Made by a program: the position numbers and the translations under genes
Notes under the pieces: model-generated
Seen by the model: only the letters and a program-made list of their open reading frames with translations
What the model was told of the DNA's origin: nothing
Databases searched by the model: none
Assembly: GCF_026914185.1 (NCBI RefSeq)
Contig: NC_070559.1
Coordinates: forward strand, 1,984,001 to 2,048,000
Origin: Puccinia triticina
Taxonomy: Eukaryota > Basidiomycota > Pucciniomycetes > Pucciniales > Pucciniaceae
DNA: 64,000 nt
Reading direction: 5' to 3'
Shown: positions 33,507-44,550 of the stretch, one piece after another
How the letters are laid out: every line of letters begins with the position of its first letter
How positions within the stretch are numbered: position 1 is the stretch's first letter

Positions 33507-34836
33507 CCCAGCGCGCATTCCGCCATCACTTGGGCCACCAAGTGGCAGGCAGGCGCCGCCGTGGACTCTCCTGTCTGGATGTCCAGTGCGCAACCTCCAC
33601 ACCCATGTCCAAGATCTCGCGCGGCGTTGGAGATAGGCGTCCAGTCGGTGCGCGGCCTTGTTGGGCGTCCAGGGTTTGATGGCGGGCGGGGAAGGCGGGG
33701 AGGGGGCAGCCAGGAAAACGGTGGTCATGCACGGGCACCGCGTAGATCCTTTGGAGGCTTCAGAAGCCGAGCAGCTCAAGGGCGTCGAACAGGGACTCCA
33801 GGTCTGGTTCCACGAGACATGCGCCTGCGAAATCTGCAGGCTACACAGATGGTCAGTGGTCAGTGGCGCGGGAGGGGGCTTCATCGATGGAGGCACTGAA
33901 CTAGAGGGATCTTGGCCGCGAGCATGAGGGCCGCACGGGGCACATGATTCTCGTCCTCTGATACCGGATGTTTGAGTGCATCCTTAGGTGCATGGGTGTT
34001 CTCAAGCCAATTAACGAGCGCGGTGCGGGGCGCGGGCGCTTGTTGGAGCTGGCGAAGAGGCCGAAAAAGTGTTGCCAGAGGGGGCCGTCGGCTCTGGACT
34101 CGCTGAGACACAGGCAGGTCTATGTATGGGCAGCCGCATGATTTTTTTGGCGGCGTAAGAAGGGCAGCCGGGTGTGTGGGGTGGGAGGCAAGTCCGTCCG
34201 GATAGCCGTGCATGGTGGGAGACAGGAGTATGAAGTTCCTGTGCGCAAATAGTCCCAGTTAGCAGATCCATTAGAGAGACGCGGAAAATTCAAGGAGGGA
34301 GGCCCCGGGGTAATTTGAGCATTTTGCCTTATGGACCTGGTGTGATCCCACTTTGAGATTGCGTCGCGGCTTCTGACCGAGATTGCATCGGCAGAAATTG
34401 ATATTTTATCGACCGGGAGCAGGTTTGCATCGAGCAAAAGCAATATCGGGTCAAGCAAGGGCGAGGTTGCATCGTGCCAGCCCGGTGGAACCTCGCAAAA
34501 GCCCATCAAAAAGCGGCATCACGCAATATTGAGTCAATCGTAGTGTTGCAGATGGTCGATGCAATGTGGCTTGGGGCCGACGTTGAGTTGGGGGGCCTTT
34601 GGGTCAGCTTACAACCTGGGCGACACAACATCAACTGGGGGTTGCGTTGGTGGGGTGTCTGCCAATCTTACATTGCCCACCGGCCTTTCAGATCGGACCA
34701 CAGCAATGTAACATCTGCCATTGCCGATTTAACATCACAAGACAGTTACGTCGGACGCTTGCACCGATGTAACATCGGTTCAAAACATCCGACGTAAGCA
34801 CGGATGCAGCCATCCGACACAATTGTATTGGCAGTG
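33507..34836 (-). repeat. ~2-kb dispersed repeat, copy 2, inverted and internally deleted
   Basis: Read on the minus strand from CACTGCCAATACAATT (34836) it matches 25266-27236 throughout, with many substitutions. It lacks about 670 bp corresponding to 25875-26545. The homology stops at the same downstream point (AATGCGCGCTGGG) in both copies, which suggests that is the true end of the unit. The coding-like blocks are also frame-broken here, though EPDLESLFDALELLGF reads through. Confidence 0.65.
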
Positions 34837-34839
34837 TGA

Positions 34840-35062
34840 TTTGGTATGTTGAATGTGTGATGGGTGTCCAGTGTCCAAAGAAGTGTAGGTTCCAATGCAG
34901 AGGGGCTCCAGTGACGCTTCCAGTGGTAACTAGGGGTAAAAATGGCCGTAGAATACTTTTCTGGGGTCCATTTGATGGTATCTTGAGGCGTATTGTGAGT
35001 AAATATGTAGTATAGAAAAAACTTTTGATTTTTCACTTTTCCGTCTACCACACCAGCGATCT
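34840..35062 (-). mobile_element. Second GGTGTGGTAGAC-ended fragment
   Basis: On the minus strand the sequence starts GGTGTGGTAGACGGAAAA near 35057, followed by an A/T-rich subterminal tract like that at 28818-28880. It runs into the inverted ~2-kb repeat at 34836. The other end is not identifiable. Confidence 0.35.
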
Positions 35063-35499
35063 CAATTCAAGGACTGGTTACTCTGACCACAACGTTTGAA
35101 ACATTCAATGGTCGCCAATTCAAGCATTTTCTGGAATTTGACTTGGTGAGTCGTGCTAGTGCAAACATCAAAGGGTATGTAAACCTGAATGATGAAAGGG
35201 GTATTGAAAGGGATGTAAAAAACTCAAAGGGGACATGTAAACATGAAATTTTCATGAAAGGGGAATTTCCACAGGTATTAACTCAGGATTGTGGAGCCTA
35301 TACTCAGTTTTTCGGAGCTTAGACTCACTCTTGCATAAATTATGCAATTTGAATGTAATCAACAAGAGCTTGATTCTTGCATGAGGCACAGCTTGCCTTG
35401 AGCTCTTGCACATCAACTGCAAGCAGTTTCTAGAGTTTTTCTTGCAGTGCTCCCCCCTTTTTTTTCCAACATCAGTGAAACATCAAACTGCATGAATTG

Positions 35500-35715
35500 T
35501 TGACAACCAAACACTGAACACCACTGAACACCAAAAAACAACTGAACACTGAACACTGAAAACCGACTGAACACTGAACCCCACTGAACAAAAAACCAAC
35601 TGAACACTGAACCCCAGTGAACAAAAAACCGACTGAACACTGAAACCCACTGAACAAAAAACTGACTGATCACTGAACCTCAATGAAGAAAAAACCAACT
35701 GAACACTGAACCCCA
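35500..35715. repeat. ~33-bp tandem repeat (CACTGAACACTGAACCCC units)
   Basis: About six units of GAACACTGAACCCCACTGAA plus CAAAAAACCAACT are present with indels. The minus frames across it are hydrophobic (FSVQLVFCSVG) only because of the repeat. Confidence 0.75.
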
Positions 35716-36487
35716 ACTGGAATTTTTTCTCCTCTGTCTTGATCTGCCACCAGGAACTTCCTGAGTTTGGTTTGTTCTGCCTTATTGGGGGCCCTTATTG
35801 AAAGGCTTGTACCGGAGGCTCCTATTGAAGAGCTCAGTCTGGCACCAATCTGCTCAAAGAAACCTTCTCTGCAAATTTCTCATACTTTTCTATGACATAT
35901 TTTTGATCTTGAATTGAGATGATTTTTTTACCACTATCTTCCCATTTGATAACCTTTCTCCTGCCCTTTTTCTTTTATAGGAGGGGAGACTGTAACCCCC
36001 TCCTTTGGGGTCTCACAAGGATGTCAAATAGCTATCACAAGATTACATAATCCACCTGATATTTAGTCTACACTTGCTTCCACCCTCTAGCCAGTAGAGA
36101 TCTTGCCCTTCACATCTCTCCCGGCTAGGTAAGATTCCCTGTTTCCTTTTTTCTTCTTCTTCCCCTTCTGATTCCCATAGTTGTACTTACTGAGAGATCT
36201 TGCCCTTCACATCTCTCCTGGCTAGCCCTCACATTGATTCCCCCGTAATACAGACCCATGATCTAGAACTTGCCTACTGAGGCCCTTCAAGCTCCGCCCA
36301 TTGTGCACCATCCAACATACAGTGAAGGACTCATCTGAAGTCCTTACATAACTGGGTGCAAAGTGCCAGCTCTAAATCTCACTGATAGTGTGAAATCGGA
36401 ATTGAAAGATGTAGGAAGCTTTAGGCAAAATTGTGAGAAAAGAAGTTTGGCTAGCCTGTTGATGGGAGATAATCTGCATTTTGGGTT
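35716..36487. other. No gene; 30-bp direct repeat pair
   Basis: GAGATCTTGCCCTTCACATC plus TCTCCYGGCTAG occurs at about 36106 and 36198. Otherwise no feature was recognised. Confidence 0.35.
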
Positions 36488-36516
36488 TGCAGCGGCAGAG
36501 CCGCTTTGGCCTCTAG
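36488..36516 (+). mobile_element. Helitron-like 3' terminus
   Basis: A GCGGC-AGA-GCCGC hairpin, then TTTGGCCT and CTAG followed by T. The arms are intact although the loop differs from the 12-kb copies, which supports the hairpin reading. Confidence 0.6.
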
Positions 36517-37334
36517 TGTTGTACATACATGAGATTAAAATTAAGAAATCCATTTCTGTTTCTCCCATTATTTCAATTTTTGACTTTGCTAGACAGGGAT
36601 GGACAGTTGTACACGGTGCACCAGCTTGCTGGTGTTGTGTGGCAGTTTTTGGATTGTTGTTTTGTTGTACTGCTGATGCTTATTTTTTTCTAGATGCTAT
36701 AGTTACTGGGGGAAAGCCTGGCTGTTCCTCTTTGCCACTCTTGTAAGGGGGAAACCCTTGATTTTGTTTTGTTATTTTTCTTGTTTTGTAGGGGGGACCC
36801 TTGGAGTTTTGTTTCATGAGTTGAAGGATTTAATATAATTGGATTGAAGCTTTTTTGAAGCAAACTATGGCAAGTGTTCAAATGTAAATCAACTTCTACC
36901 TTTCAGTTCCCAAATGACAGCTGGTGGCAGTTGACCAAATTTTTCTGGTAGTAATATAAAAATGAAACAACCCATTTATGTCATTTTTTACTAATTTGAA
37001 AATTTAACAGATTCCAATGTGCTACATCATTATGTAATAGGTAGAAAGCCATGAGCAGTTTCTTTTGAAACAAATTTCACCAGTTTTTTCAAGTAGCATC
37101 TTTTGAAAAAAACTCACATTTGAAACAATGTATGTAAGGCTGTCTCTTGATGGTGTGTTCTACTTCTTGATAAACTCTTCAGATAATCAGATTCATGCAG
37201 ATTGGAACAATTTTTTACCAGAATATCTTCTTCTTTTCCAATCAAGGTGGAAAAGTGAACTCTAATTCAAGCCTTCCACTTTGAACCTTGGTCCTACCTT
37301 TTGTGACAATTCAATACCTCTGCAGTCATTTAAA

Positions 37335-38981
37335 ATGAGGATATTCCAGTTGCATTTATTTATTTTATTGAATATCAAGTGCAATGGCATGGATTACTTA
37401 CCCCATGATTATGAATCTTTCTTTGGATTTGAAATTCCTCAGTTGGATAACATGGATGATTTCATGTTATCTCTTTGTCCAGAAATTAGCAATTCTGATC
37501 CCAACCTAAATTCCACTCCCACTTCCAGTCCCAGCACATTCAAAAATCAAGTTTACCCTTTAGATCATGCAGAAATTCCATATCTCAATTCTGAATTTTT
37601 GGAAGTGCCCAGAGATATTGATGGAATTTTTTCTCCTATCCAGCAGAACCAAAACAAGAACCAGCCAAATGTTAAAATAGCTGATGAAATTGAATTGGTA
37701 TCAGGTTTTTCTTTCAACTCCATGGAAATGGATTTTATAAGACCACAGGAAGATTTGAAATCAATTATACCAAATAATGGCCCAGAAGTAATCCAAGACA
37801 CTTGTAGGGGGAAAAATCCAAATTTGACTGCCCGGCATGATTGTTTCAAGAAGTCTGCTTGCTCAAGAAGCAAAAAAAATTCTTCTGAGCTTCAAAAAAA
37901 GCCTGAATATCCAGTTGTAACACAATCACAAAAAATGGTGATGACTGCAAGACCATCTAGCCCCCCACCTTCAAGTAGCATCAATCTGGGGATTGAAAAG
38001 GCAATATGGCACTGTGAGATCAAACATGATTCAGATAATTTATAGGGTCCATTAATTTCTTGGTCCAACTCATCTTACAAGAAGGGTTGCATTATAGAAT
38101 TTCCATACAATATTATCAACAATGATATTTTTCTTATGGATAAAACTCAAATAGAGAAGAAGGAGGAAGGAGAAAGATTAATATTTGATAGGATTGCCTT
38201 CACCAATCATCAATCAGCCAATCCTGAATTACACACCAACATTCTAAACCTGATTGAAAAAATTTCAATAAGAGGGCCTGCATGTGGTGAACTGAGGATG
38301 ACAAAAAAACAGTTCAGTATATATCACCCTGATGTAAATCTAATCTCCTCCAAGGAAGTTCCAATGCATGACTATAATCCCGGGAACAAAATCAAGAAGG
38401 CTGAATCAAAAAAATCATGTTTTCCCAGAAAGATTTTCACAAATGATGGAAGGAAAAGAGTGATCTTTGCACAAGACCTTCTAATGCAGAAATCAGAGCT
38501 TTGGTTTTCCCATTGGAGTAAGAGACTGAACAGAAACACAAAATATCTCATTGATAAATTTGAACTGATTCAACCTTACAAGATGAAGAAGACAGTGATA
38601 ACCTTCCTATTCTATGTTGAGATGATTGAAAACATTTTACCCAGATCAGCCACGGAAAAAGAGGAGTCAAAGGGTGGGATAGAACTAGAAGAAGCTTTGG
38701 TTGTCTTAGAAACCATCTTCAATCCATACAAGACTGTTGATAATTGGAGCCTGAAGGAGAATAGGGGATATATATTTGAAAGGATTGGCATTACAAGAGG
38801 TTCACAAGGTTTACTCCCAGCTTTTTGGAATATGATACAGGTTTGGGTGTGTAATTATAGGAAGGAATTGGTTGATGTTACTTTTGTCAAAAACAAATCC
38901 ATTTGTCATTTGGTCAAGTCCTTCTTCAATATTGTTTTCTTTTGTTCCATTAAAGTTTTGAGCAGTAGAATCAAAACATAA
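37335..38981 (+). CDS. Candidate secreted protein, interrupted by one in-frame TAG
   Basis: The first ATG (37335) opens with MRIFQLHLFILLNIKCNG, a short charged-hydrophobic leader fitting a signal peptide. A mature region rich in Asn, Ser, Pro and Asp follows. The frame meets a TAG at 38043-38045 (codon 237) but stays open in the same frame to 38981. The second part is Lys-rich with aromatic helices (SELWFSHWSKRLNRN, KTVITFLFYVEMIENILP). Composition is similar on both sides, so one gene of about 548 codons with a single nonsense codon is the simplest reading. A small intron spanning the stop was considered but no clean frame-keeping pair was found. It resembles large lineage-specific secreted proteins of rusts. 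No known domain was recognised. Confidence 0.45.
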
Positions 38982-39080
38982 AAATACTGTGTCAACACAA
39001 CTGGTAAGTTTTGTTCTATTAAAAACTGGAGTCCAAGGCGGCTATAAAACTGCACTTTCACCGGTCCAACCTCCACTTCC

Positions 39081-39360
39081 ATTCCTTTATCCCCCACAGT
39101 CTTCACCCCAATGCCTGCCCGACACAATCACCATTGGCATTTGCCACCCCTGTTTGACATTATAGCTCCCCCTGAATCTTTTCAACCAGGAATAAAAATT
39201 AAAACCCCAAAGCTATGAACATTCCCTTATCCCACATAGTCTTCACCCCAATGCCTGCCCAACACAATTGCCATTGGCATTTGCCACCCCTGTTTGACAT
39301 TACAGCTCCCCCTGAATCTTTTCAACCAGGAATACAAATTAAAACCTCAAAGATATGACA
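39081..39360. repeat. 140-bp tandem duplication
   Basis: Two adjacent 140-bp units beginning ATTCCTTTATCCC..AGTCTTCACCCC and ending CAAAG-TATGA differ at about a dozen positions. Confidence 0.85.
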
Positions 39361-39520
39361 TCCACATCCTTGAGTTGCATTCTTTTTTAGTTTTCAACTT
39401 TAAACAGTACCCAATCACCCTTGACACTCAGTTTGAAGCATAAAGTTTAGTTTTTCCCAGTGTAAGATCTCATCATATCAATTAACAAGTGAGCCATGAG
39501 GGTCACAATTTTATAGCCCA

Positions 39521-39549
39521 CTAGAGGACAAGGCGGCTTTGCCGCTGCA
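39521..39549 (-). mobile_element. Helitron-like 3' terminus
   Basis: On the minus strand: GCGGC-AAA-GCCGC hairpin, CTTGTCCT spacer, CTAG, then host T. Confidence 0.55.
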
Positions 39550-39704
39550 AATTGATGATCATAGCTTGTACCGGAAAGCAGTTTCTCCAGGACCCTTGAA
39601 AACTCCATAATCATTGGTTCAAAAAATTACCAGATGATCTGGTTTATTTTGTTTGGGTGTTGATAAACGCACTCCGGTCCCCCCCCCCCCGGGCACGTCC
39701 ACAC

Positions 39705-39841
39705 TGTGAGCCTGTGTCTCTCATGTGAAAACAGGACACAAAGAAAAATGTTGGATTTTTTGGGATAAAGAAATACAAACTGAGAGAGAGAGAAAGAGAG
39801 AGAGAAAAATAGAAGATCAGGGCTAGAATTTTAGTCTTTAA
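39705..39841 (-). mobile_element. Fragment of the 3' end of the TGTCAGCC-family LTR
   Basis: On the minus strand this matches 52690-52824: CCTGATCTTCT, a CT-rich run, GTTTGTATTTCTTTATCCCA and GAGACACAGGCTCACA. The similarity stops exactly after GGCTCACA, independently marking the 3' boundary of that LTR family. A GAGA microsatellite (39781-39806) is part of it. Confidence 0.7.
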
Positions 39842-39870
39842 CTAGAATTTTGGGGCGGCTGCGCCGCTGC
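39842..39870 (-). mobile_element. Helitron-like 3' terminus, diverged
   Basis: On the minus strand: GCGGC-GCA-GCCGC hairpin, CCCAAAATT spacer, CTAG, T. Only the spacer differs from the consensus. Confidence 0.45.
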
Positions 39871-39884
39871 TTTCTTATTTGATA

Positions 39885-39913
39885 CTAGAGGCCAAGGCGG
39901 CTTCGCCGCTGCA
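39885..39913 (-). mobile_element. Helitron-like 3' terminus
   Basis: On the minus strand: hairpin GCGGC-GAA-GCCGC, CTTGGCCT, CTAG, T. It lies 15 bp from the diverged end at 39842-39870, in the same orientation. Confidence 0.6.
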
Positions 39914-40205
39914 GGGGGGGAGCTGCAATGCCAGGGGTCTAACATGAAAAAGAATCTCTCTAAGATAAGTTCTTCCTCATCTTACAATGCACATCACTGA
40001 TCAGTAGGAACCAACAGTGAAACAGCTGCACTGTGCTGATATCAGATGTATTTTCAGTGCAGCACAGCTGTCTACTGCTGATACTACAGCCCAATCAGCT
40101 TGAGTGCAGCAGTCTGACTGTTTCAATGCAAGTCTATTAAAACCAGAGTTTTGTGGAAAAAAAATCAAGGGTTTCCCCTATTTTTTATGGGGTAGGTTAA
40201 TTTTA

Positions 40206-40843
40206 GGGGCAGGCTAAATCCACACCAAAAAATTACTACATCCACTCCAAAAATGGAGTGAACAGTAGTCCACTCCAACTTTCATTGGAGTGAACCATAG
40301 TCTACTCCAAATTTTGTTGGAGTGAACAAAATTACACTCCAAAAAAGCCTGTTTTTTGGAGTGTACCCATAATGCACTCCAAAAATTTTGGAGTAAACCC
40401 AATTCCACTCCAAAAATATTTTTTCCAAATTAAAATGATTTATTTTTTTTGGAGTGCACAGACGTTCACTCCAAATTTATTGGAGTGGTTTTACACAATA
40501 TTCTAGTGAAAGAATTCAGGGTTCTCAAAGAGTAACAAAACCTTATGTCAGCATCATATGTGTATTTAAAATACATCAAAAATGATGTATGTACAATTCT
40601 TTTAGTTTCTACAATGACTAAAACCTTCACCAGAAATAAATTTGGGGGGATTCAATTAGGTTGATTCATGTAACCTGCATACTACTGCTATAAACTTTTC
40701 CTGGTACTCCATCCCAAGAACTTGGCATATACATTTTTCAAAGTTACAAGTTTTGATTATACAGATTCAAAATTGCATTTTTTTTTCAAATTTGAGAAGC
40801 CTTAATCCACTCCAATAAATTTGGAGTAAACATCTGTGCACTC

Positions 40844-40877
<34 letters not shown>

Positions 40878-41101
40878 CCTTGAAAAAATATTTTTGGAGT
40901 GGAATTGGGTTCACTTCAAAATTTTTGGAGTGCATCATGGGTACACTCCAAAAAACAGGCTTTTTTGGAGTGTAATTTTGTTCACTCCAACAAAATTTGG
41001 AGTAGACTATGGTTCACTCCAATGAAAGTTGGAGTGGACTACTGTTCACTCCATTTTGGGAGTGGATGAAGTAATTTTTTGGTGTGTATTTAGCCTGCCC
41101 C
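40206..41101. mobile_element. 896-bp long-TIR element with 8-bp target duplication, CACTCCAA-filled
   Basis: The element starts GGGGCAGGCTAAATCCACAC and ends with its near complement. TAATTTTA abuts both ends (40198-40205, 41102-41109). The roughly 290-bp arms (to about 40495, and from about 40806) are inverted copies packed with CACTCCAAA..TTTGGAGTG hairpins. The unrelated-looking centre is AT-rich, and the right arm has an A run of about 25. Terminus and architecture match the element at 13693-14695, but the filler word differs. It appears to be inserted in a CCTTGTAAAATTACAC-rich repeat. No transposase is present. Confidence 0.85.
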
Positions 41102-41320
41102 TAATTTTACAAGGTGTGTTTTACAAGTTAAAAGGCCTTGTAAAAAAGTTCCTTGTAAAATTACACATTGGGGGGGTGATGTGTAATTTTACAAGGAGTT
41201 GTCCAAATCTTGACCTTGTAATGGAAGTCCTTGCAAAAAGACCTTGTAAATTTCCCCCTCAGATTTTCCATGTGTAATTTCAAAAGGTATATTTTTTCAA
41301 GGGGTGACCTTGTAAGAAAA
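41102..41320. repeat. CCTTGTAAAATTACAC / GTGTAATTTTACAAGG word repeat, copy 1
   Basis: ACCTTGTAA words alternate with their complement, including a hairpin at about 41150-41200. The word TAATTTTACAAGG at its left edge supplies the target site of the 896-bp element. A related block is at 44580-44735. Confidence 0.55.
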
Positions 41321-41519
41321 TCCAAGTTTATTAAAGACAGAGAAACACAGAAACAAAGATCAAGGGTTCCCCCTACAAATTAACAAAATTACAGAAAAAT
41401 GCAAGGGTTCCCCCTTCCAAAAAAAAAACAAATCACAAAAAAAGTGTTATTAACACAAAATCTAAACACCACAAACTAGACCCACTATCCATCCCTGTCT
41501 AGCAGGGTTTAAAATAGTG

Positions 41520-41799
41520 GGTGGATGGCCCCCAGCGTGCCGCATTGAAGGCATTATGCAAAGGGGGGCCAACGAGATTAGCCCCTCAAACTGCGCAAGT
41601 GCAACAGCGGAGGGGTGAGGACGAACCGCACGCTGGAAGTACAGCGGCAGAGGACGCCCTGGGGGACATAAGCAAGCAAGCCAAGGTCTATTTTATAGAC
41701 AATCCAGCATTTGAAAGCCCTGACAACTACGCCACTGCCACGCCCCTCTGGTATCTCCGACCTGCAAGCCGGTGTTTTGAAAGGCTAGGTGTTGTCTAG
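41520..41799. repeat. GC-rich dispersed repeat and unassigned frame
   Basis: The first 120 bp resembles 10160-10240 (GCCCCTCAAACTGC, GTGCAACAGCGGAGGGGTGA). A 92-codon frame runs across it, and its second half (DNPAFESPDNYATATPLWYL) looks protein-like but is not recognised. Confidence 0.35.
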
Positions 41800-43392
41800 G
41801 TTTTGGGCTGCGCGTGACCACGACAACATGTATCCAGAAACCACCAAAGCCGCAAGCAACCCAACCATCACCAGCCTCAGAATCTAGAGCTTGCTGCCCA
41901 GGTGAAGGATTACCACTCCGAGGCAGCCGCCCTCAAGGATGCGATCTCAAACTTATCCAAGGATGGGGTCACCTTGGAACAACACCTGTTGGATTTGGCC
42001 ACACAACTTCCCAACGACATCCACCCCAGTGTTCCGATTGGCGCGTATGAAAAATTTGAGATCGTCTCTCTGTCTTCCGGCTCAACGCTTTCTGCCAACC
42101 CACTGCCCTTCAACTCTTTCGAAGTTCCTTCTCGCCCACCAGACCCTCACCGGGACCATTTCAAAATCATGACCGAACTAGGATGGTTATTGTTCACAGA
42201 CGGACAGAAGACAACCGGGCCGTTGTTCCCCTTTCTGCTCGGCAACGGGGCCTTTCTCGAGCTCGCGCTAACGCAGTATGCGATCTCCACTGCCGTTTAG
42301 TCCGGCTGGAATCTCATCCTGGGGCCAGACATCGTCCGAACCGAACTCTCAGAGCGATGCGGCTTTTCTCCCCGGGACGGGGGCGAATCCAATCACACGC
42401 ACTTCGTCTTGACCCACAAGACCAACGACACCAACTCGGAGGAAGGAGATCAATCGTTAGAGCATCTCTCGACCCAATCTCTGTCTCGCCGCAACGGCCG
42501 AAATCCCCCTCGTGGGCTCCTTTCACTCATCAACTCTCCCCAACAAGGCTTGCCCCTCATTCCCATCAAGGGCCATCCAGCTCGTCAATCTATGAACAGC
42601 TTATAGGGCCGAAGCTGGCGCGAGAGGAAGTGAAAGTCGAGGCTTATATCGAATTCATCAGTTTAAGAAAGTTGAACTCATGGCTATCACCCACTCTGAC
42701 CTCGCAACAAGTGAGAAGATGCTTCAAAAGATGCTTGAGCTTCAGATTCAGATTTTTGCCAGTCTTAATCTTCCATAGAGGTATTTCGTTTTGTTCTTGA
42801 AAAACATGGATTTATCCATTAAAACTTGGTGAAGCCATTGATTGACGTCTTTCCCAAAAACAAAAGGGTCTTGGAGTTGTCAAGTCAGGAGTTAGGCGCA
42901 TCGGCCTACCACAAATATGATATTGATACGTGGATCCCAGGGCTGGGAAGATGGGGAGAGGTAACTGATGAAATTGTGTTTGCCTGGGAAATCCTCCCGA
43001 CAGAATTCCCAACACTCAGCCACCGCACATCTATACCTAGGTCTCTTCAGCCTCAAACTGTACGGATTACCAATCCCGGCGGCTCGGGGATCCGCTCCAA
43101 AGTGCGCCGACCGTGTCCCGATCCCTGTACGGGAAATCAGGACTCAGGAGAAGGCGAGCCGGAGAGCAAGCCGGTTCCAAGCCGGAGAGGAAGCGACAAG
43201 CCGGCTTACGTCCACACTCACAACGCCACCGCTGCAGCAATGCCCTGGCTGATCGTAAGTCTGGTCAAGAACGGCGTGATCCTGGACCAGAATAACAAGG
43301 TCACGGGCATCAAACTACCCGCGATCTTGAAGGATTTTTGGCTCGGCGAATCGACAGACATCGAGTGGGTACCTTCTAAACCGTCAACTTGA
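41800..43392 (+). pseudogene. Seryl-tRNA synthetase (mitochondrial type), decayed copy with introns
   Basis: The family charges tRNA-Ser with serine. The blocks in family order are the coiled-coil arm end ELAAQVKDYHSEAAALKDAIS and LATQLPNDIHPSVPIGAYE; LLFTDGQKTTGPLFPFLLGN; LILGPDIVRTELSERCGFSP; TAEIPLVGSFHSSTLPNKA; AYRAEAGARGSESRGLYRIH (motif 2 with its Arg); [20 protein letters not shown]; and [19 protein letters not shown], where the family has an Arg in motif 3 and this copy has Trp. They lie in changing frames: there is a stop after AISTAV, two or more frameshifts at 42440-42600, and an unspliced intron at about 42780-42868. The region about 42958-43200 is scrambled. Retained introns show a DNA-level copy. 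It lies 1.2 kb upstream of a same-strand Helitron-like end. Confidence 0.85.
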
Positions 43393-44550
43393 TTCACGTC
43401 GGTAGGGTCTCCCTTTTTGGCTAGGAAATAAAATTGGTTTATGCATATCTATTTAGACCACTATTCAAAATTCTGTTAGTGATGATTTTCCTATTGAGAT
43501 GCCATACTCAAAACTACATGTTCATAGTATAATCTTTCTCCCCTCTCTGCATTTCTTTGACCTTGTCTTAGTGTACTCAAATGGCTGCGTGGATCGAGAT
43601 GTATTGCATGATAGGTGTTTTGTGCAATACTACCAGCTGATTCAAAATAAAAGGTATGAAAAGATGTGTTTGGATCTTTTTGGAGAGTAAAGATTTATAT
43701 GCAGGCAGGAACATGCCATTCCTGAGGTTACAAAATGCACCATGCTTTGCAAATCTGCCCGACCCTTGACTGTGTACCAGGCGCCCTTTCAAAGGCTTCC
43801 AAATTATTATCATCACTTCTACATGTTGTGTTGTCAAAAACAATCATATTCAATTCATCTCACTAGCCCTGGCCTCTCTTTTTTCACTTTCTGTTATGAG
43901 CAAACAGAAGTGGCCGCCATAATCTTATGATTAGGGCCTCCATGAACATGTATATCTCTGAGGAAGACAATCCTGGAGGTGAAAAGTATTGTCTGCAATG
44001 AGGTCTCATCAGTTCAAATCAATGTAAGTTGTTGACTGATGCTACATTTTTGACTGATGCTACATTGTTGACTGATGCTACATGAGGACAAAAGCTCATT
44101 TCCAGCTTGATAGAGAACAGATTACTTATCAGCTCCAGCCCATGACTATTCCCCCTTTCCTTATCAGTGACTGTATACTATTTTTGACATGGTCACTTGA
44201 CATCCAACTCATTTCTACAAAATCAAAGTTTCCTGGTTGTTATTTTCCTGATTGAAATATCCAAAGCCAGCTCAGCTGAGCAGTGCATGCTTGTTTGTAA
44301 TGAAGAGCTCTGATTTGTATTTGGAATTACTGAAATTGAGATTGATGCAATTTACAAACTGACCCAATCCAAAGCTGTGTTATTCATTTATAAGGTGTCA
44401 CTGTTAGCCAAAGAATAAAAAAGGCAAGTTCTCTGCTTGTTAACCCATTAAAAAGCCACACAATTATTAGTGTGCAGGCCGGCCTGCTGCCCCGGTGTCT
44501 TTTTGAGGAAACTTTTTTTTTGAATGCTGTGAAGTGAATCCCTGATTCTC
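43393..44550. other. No gene; 20-bp triplication at 44031-44082
   Basis: GTTGACTGATGCTACATTTT-type units occur three times in tandem. Otherwise it is AT-rich without recognisable content. It may be Helitron body between the seryl-tRNA synthetase copy and the end at 44579. Confidence 0.35.

Noticed and set aside
33450..34509. Minus-strand frames of 110-148 codons as a gene
   Set aside because: They belong to the repeat copy inverted relative to 25266-27236; coding-like blocks switch frame in both copies.
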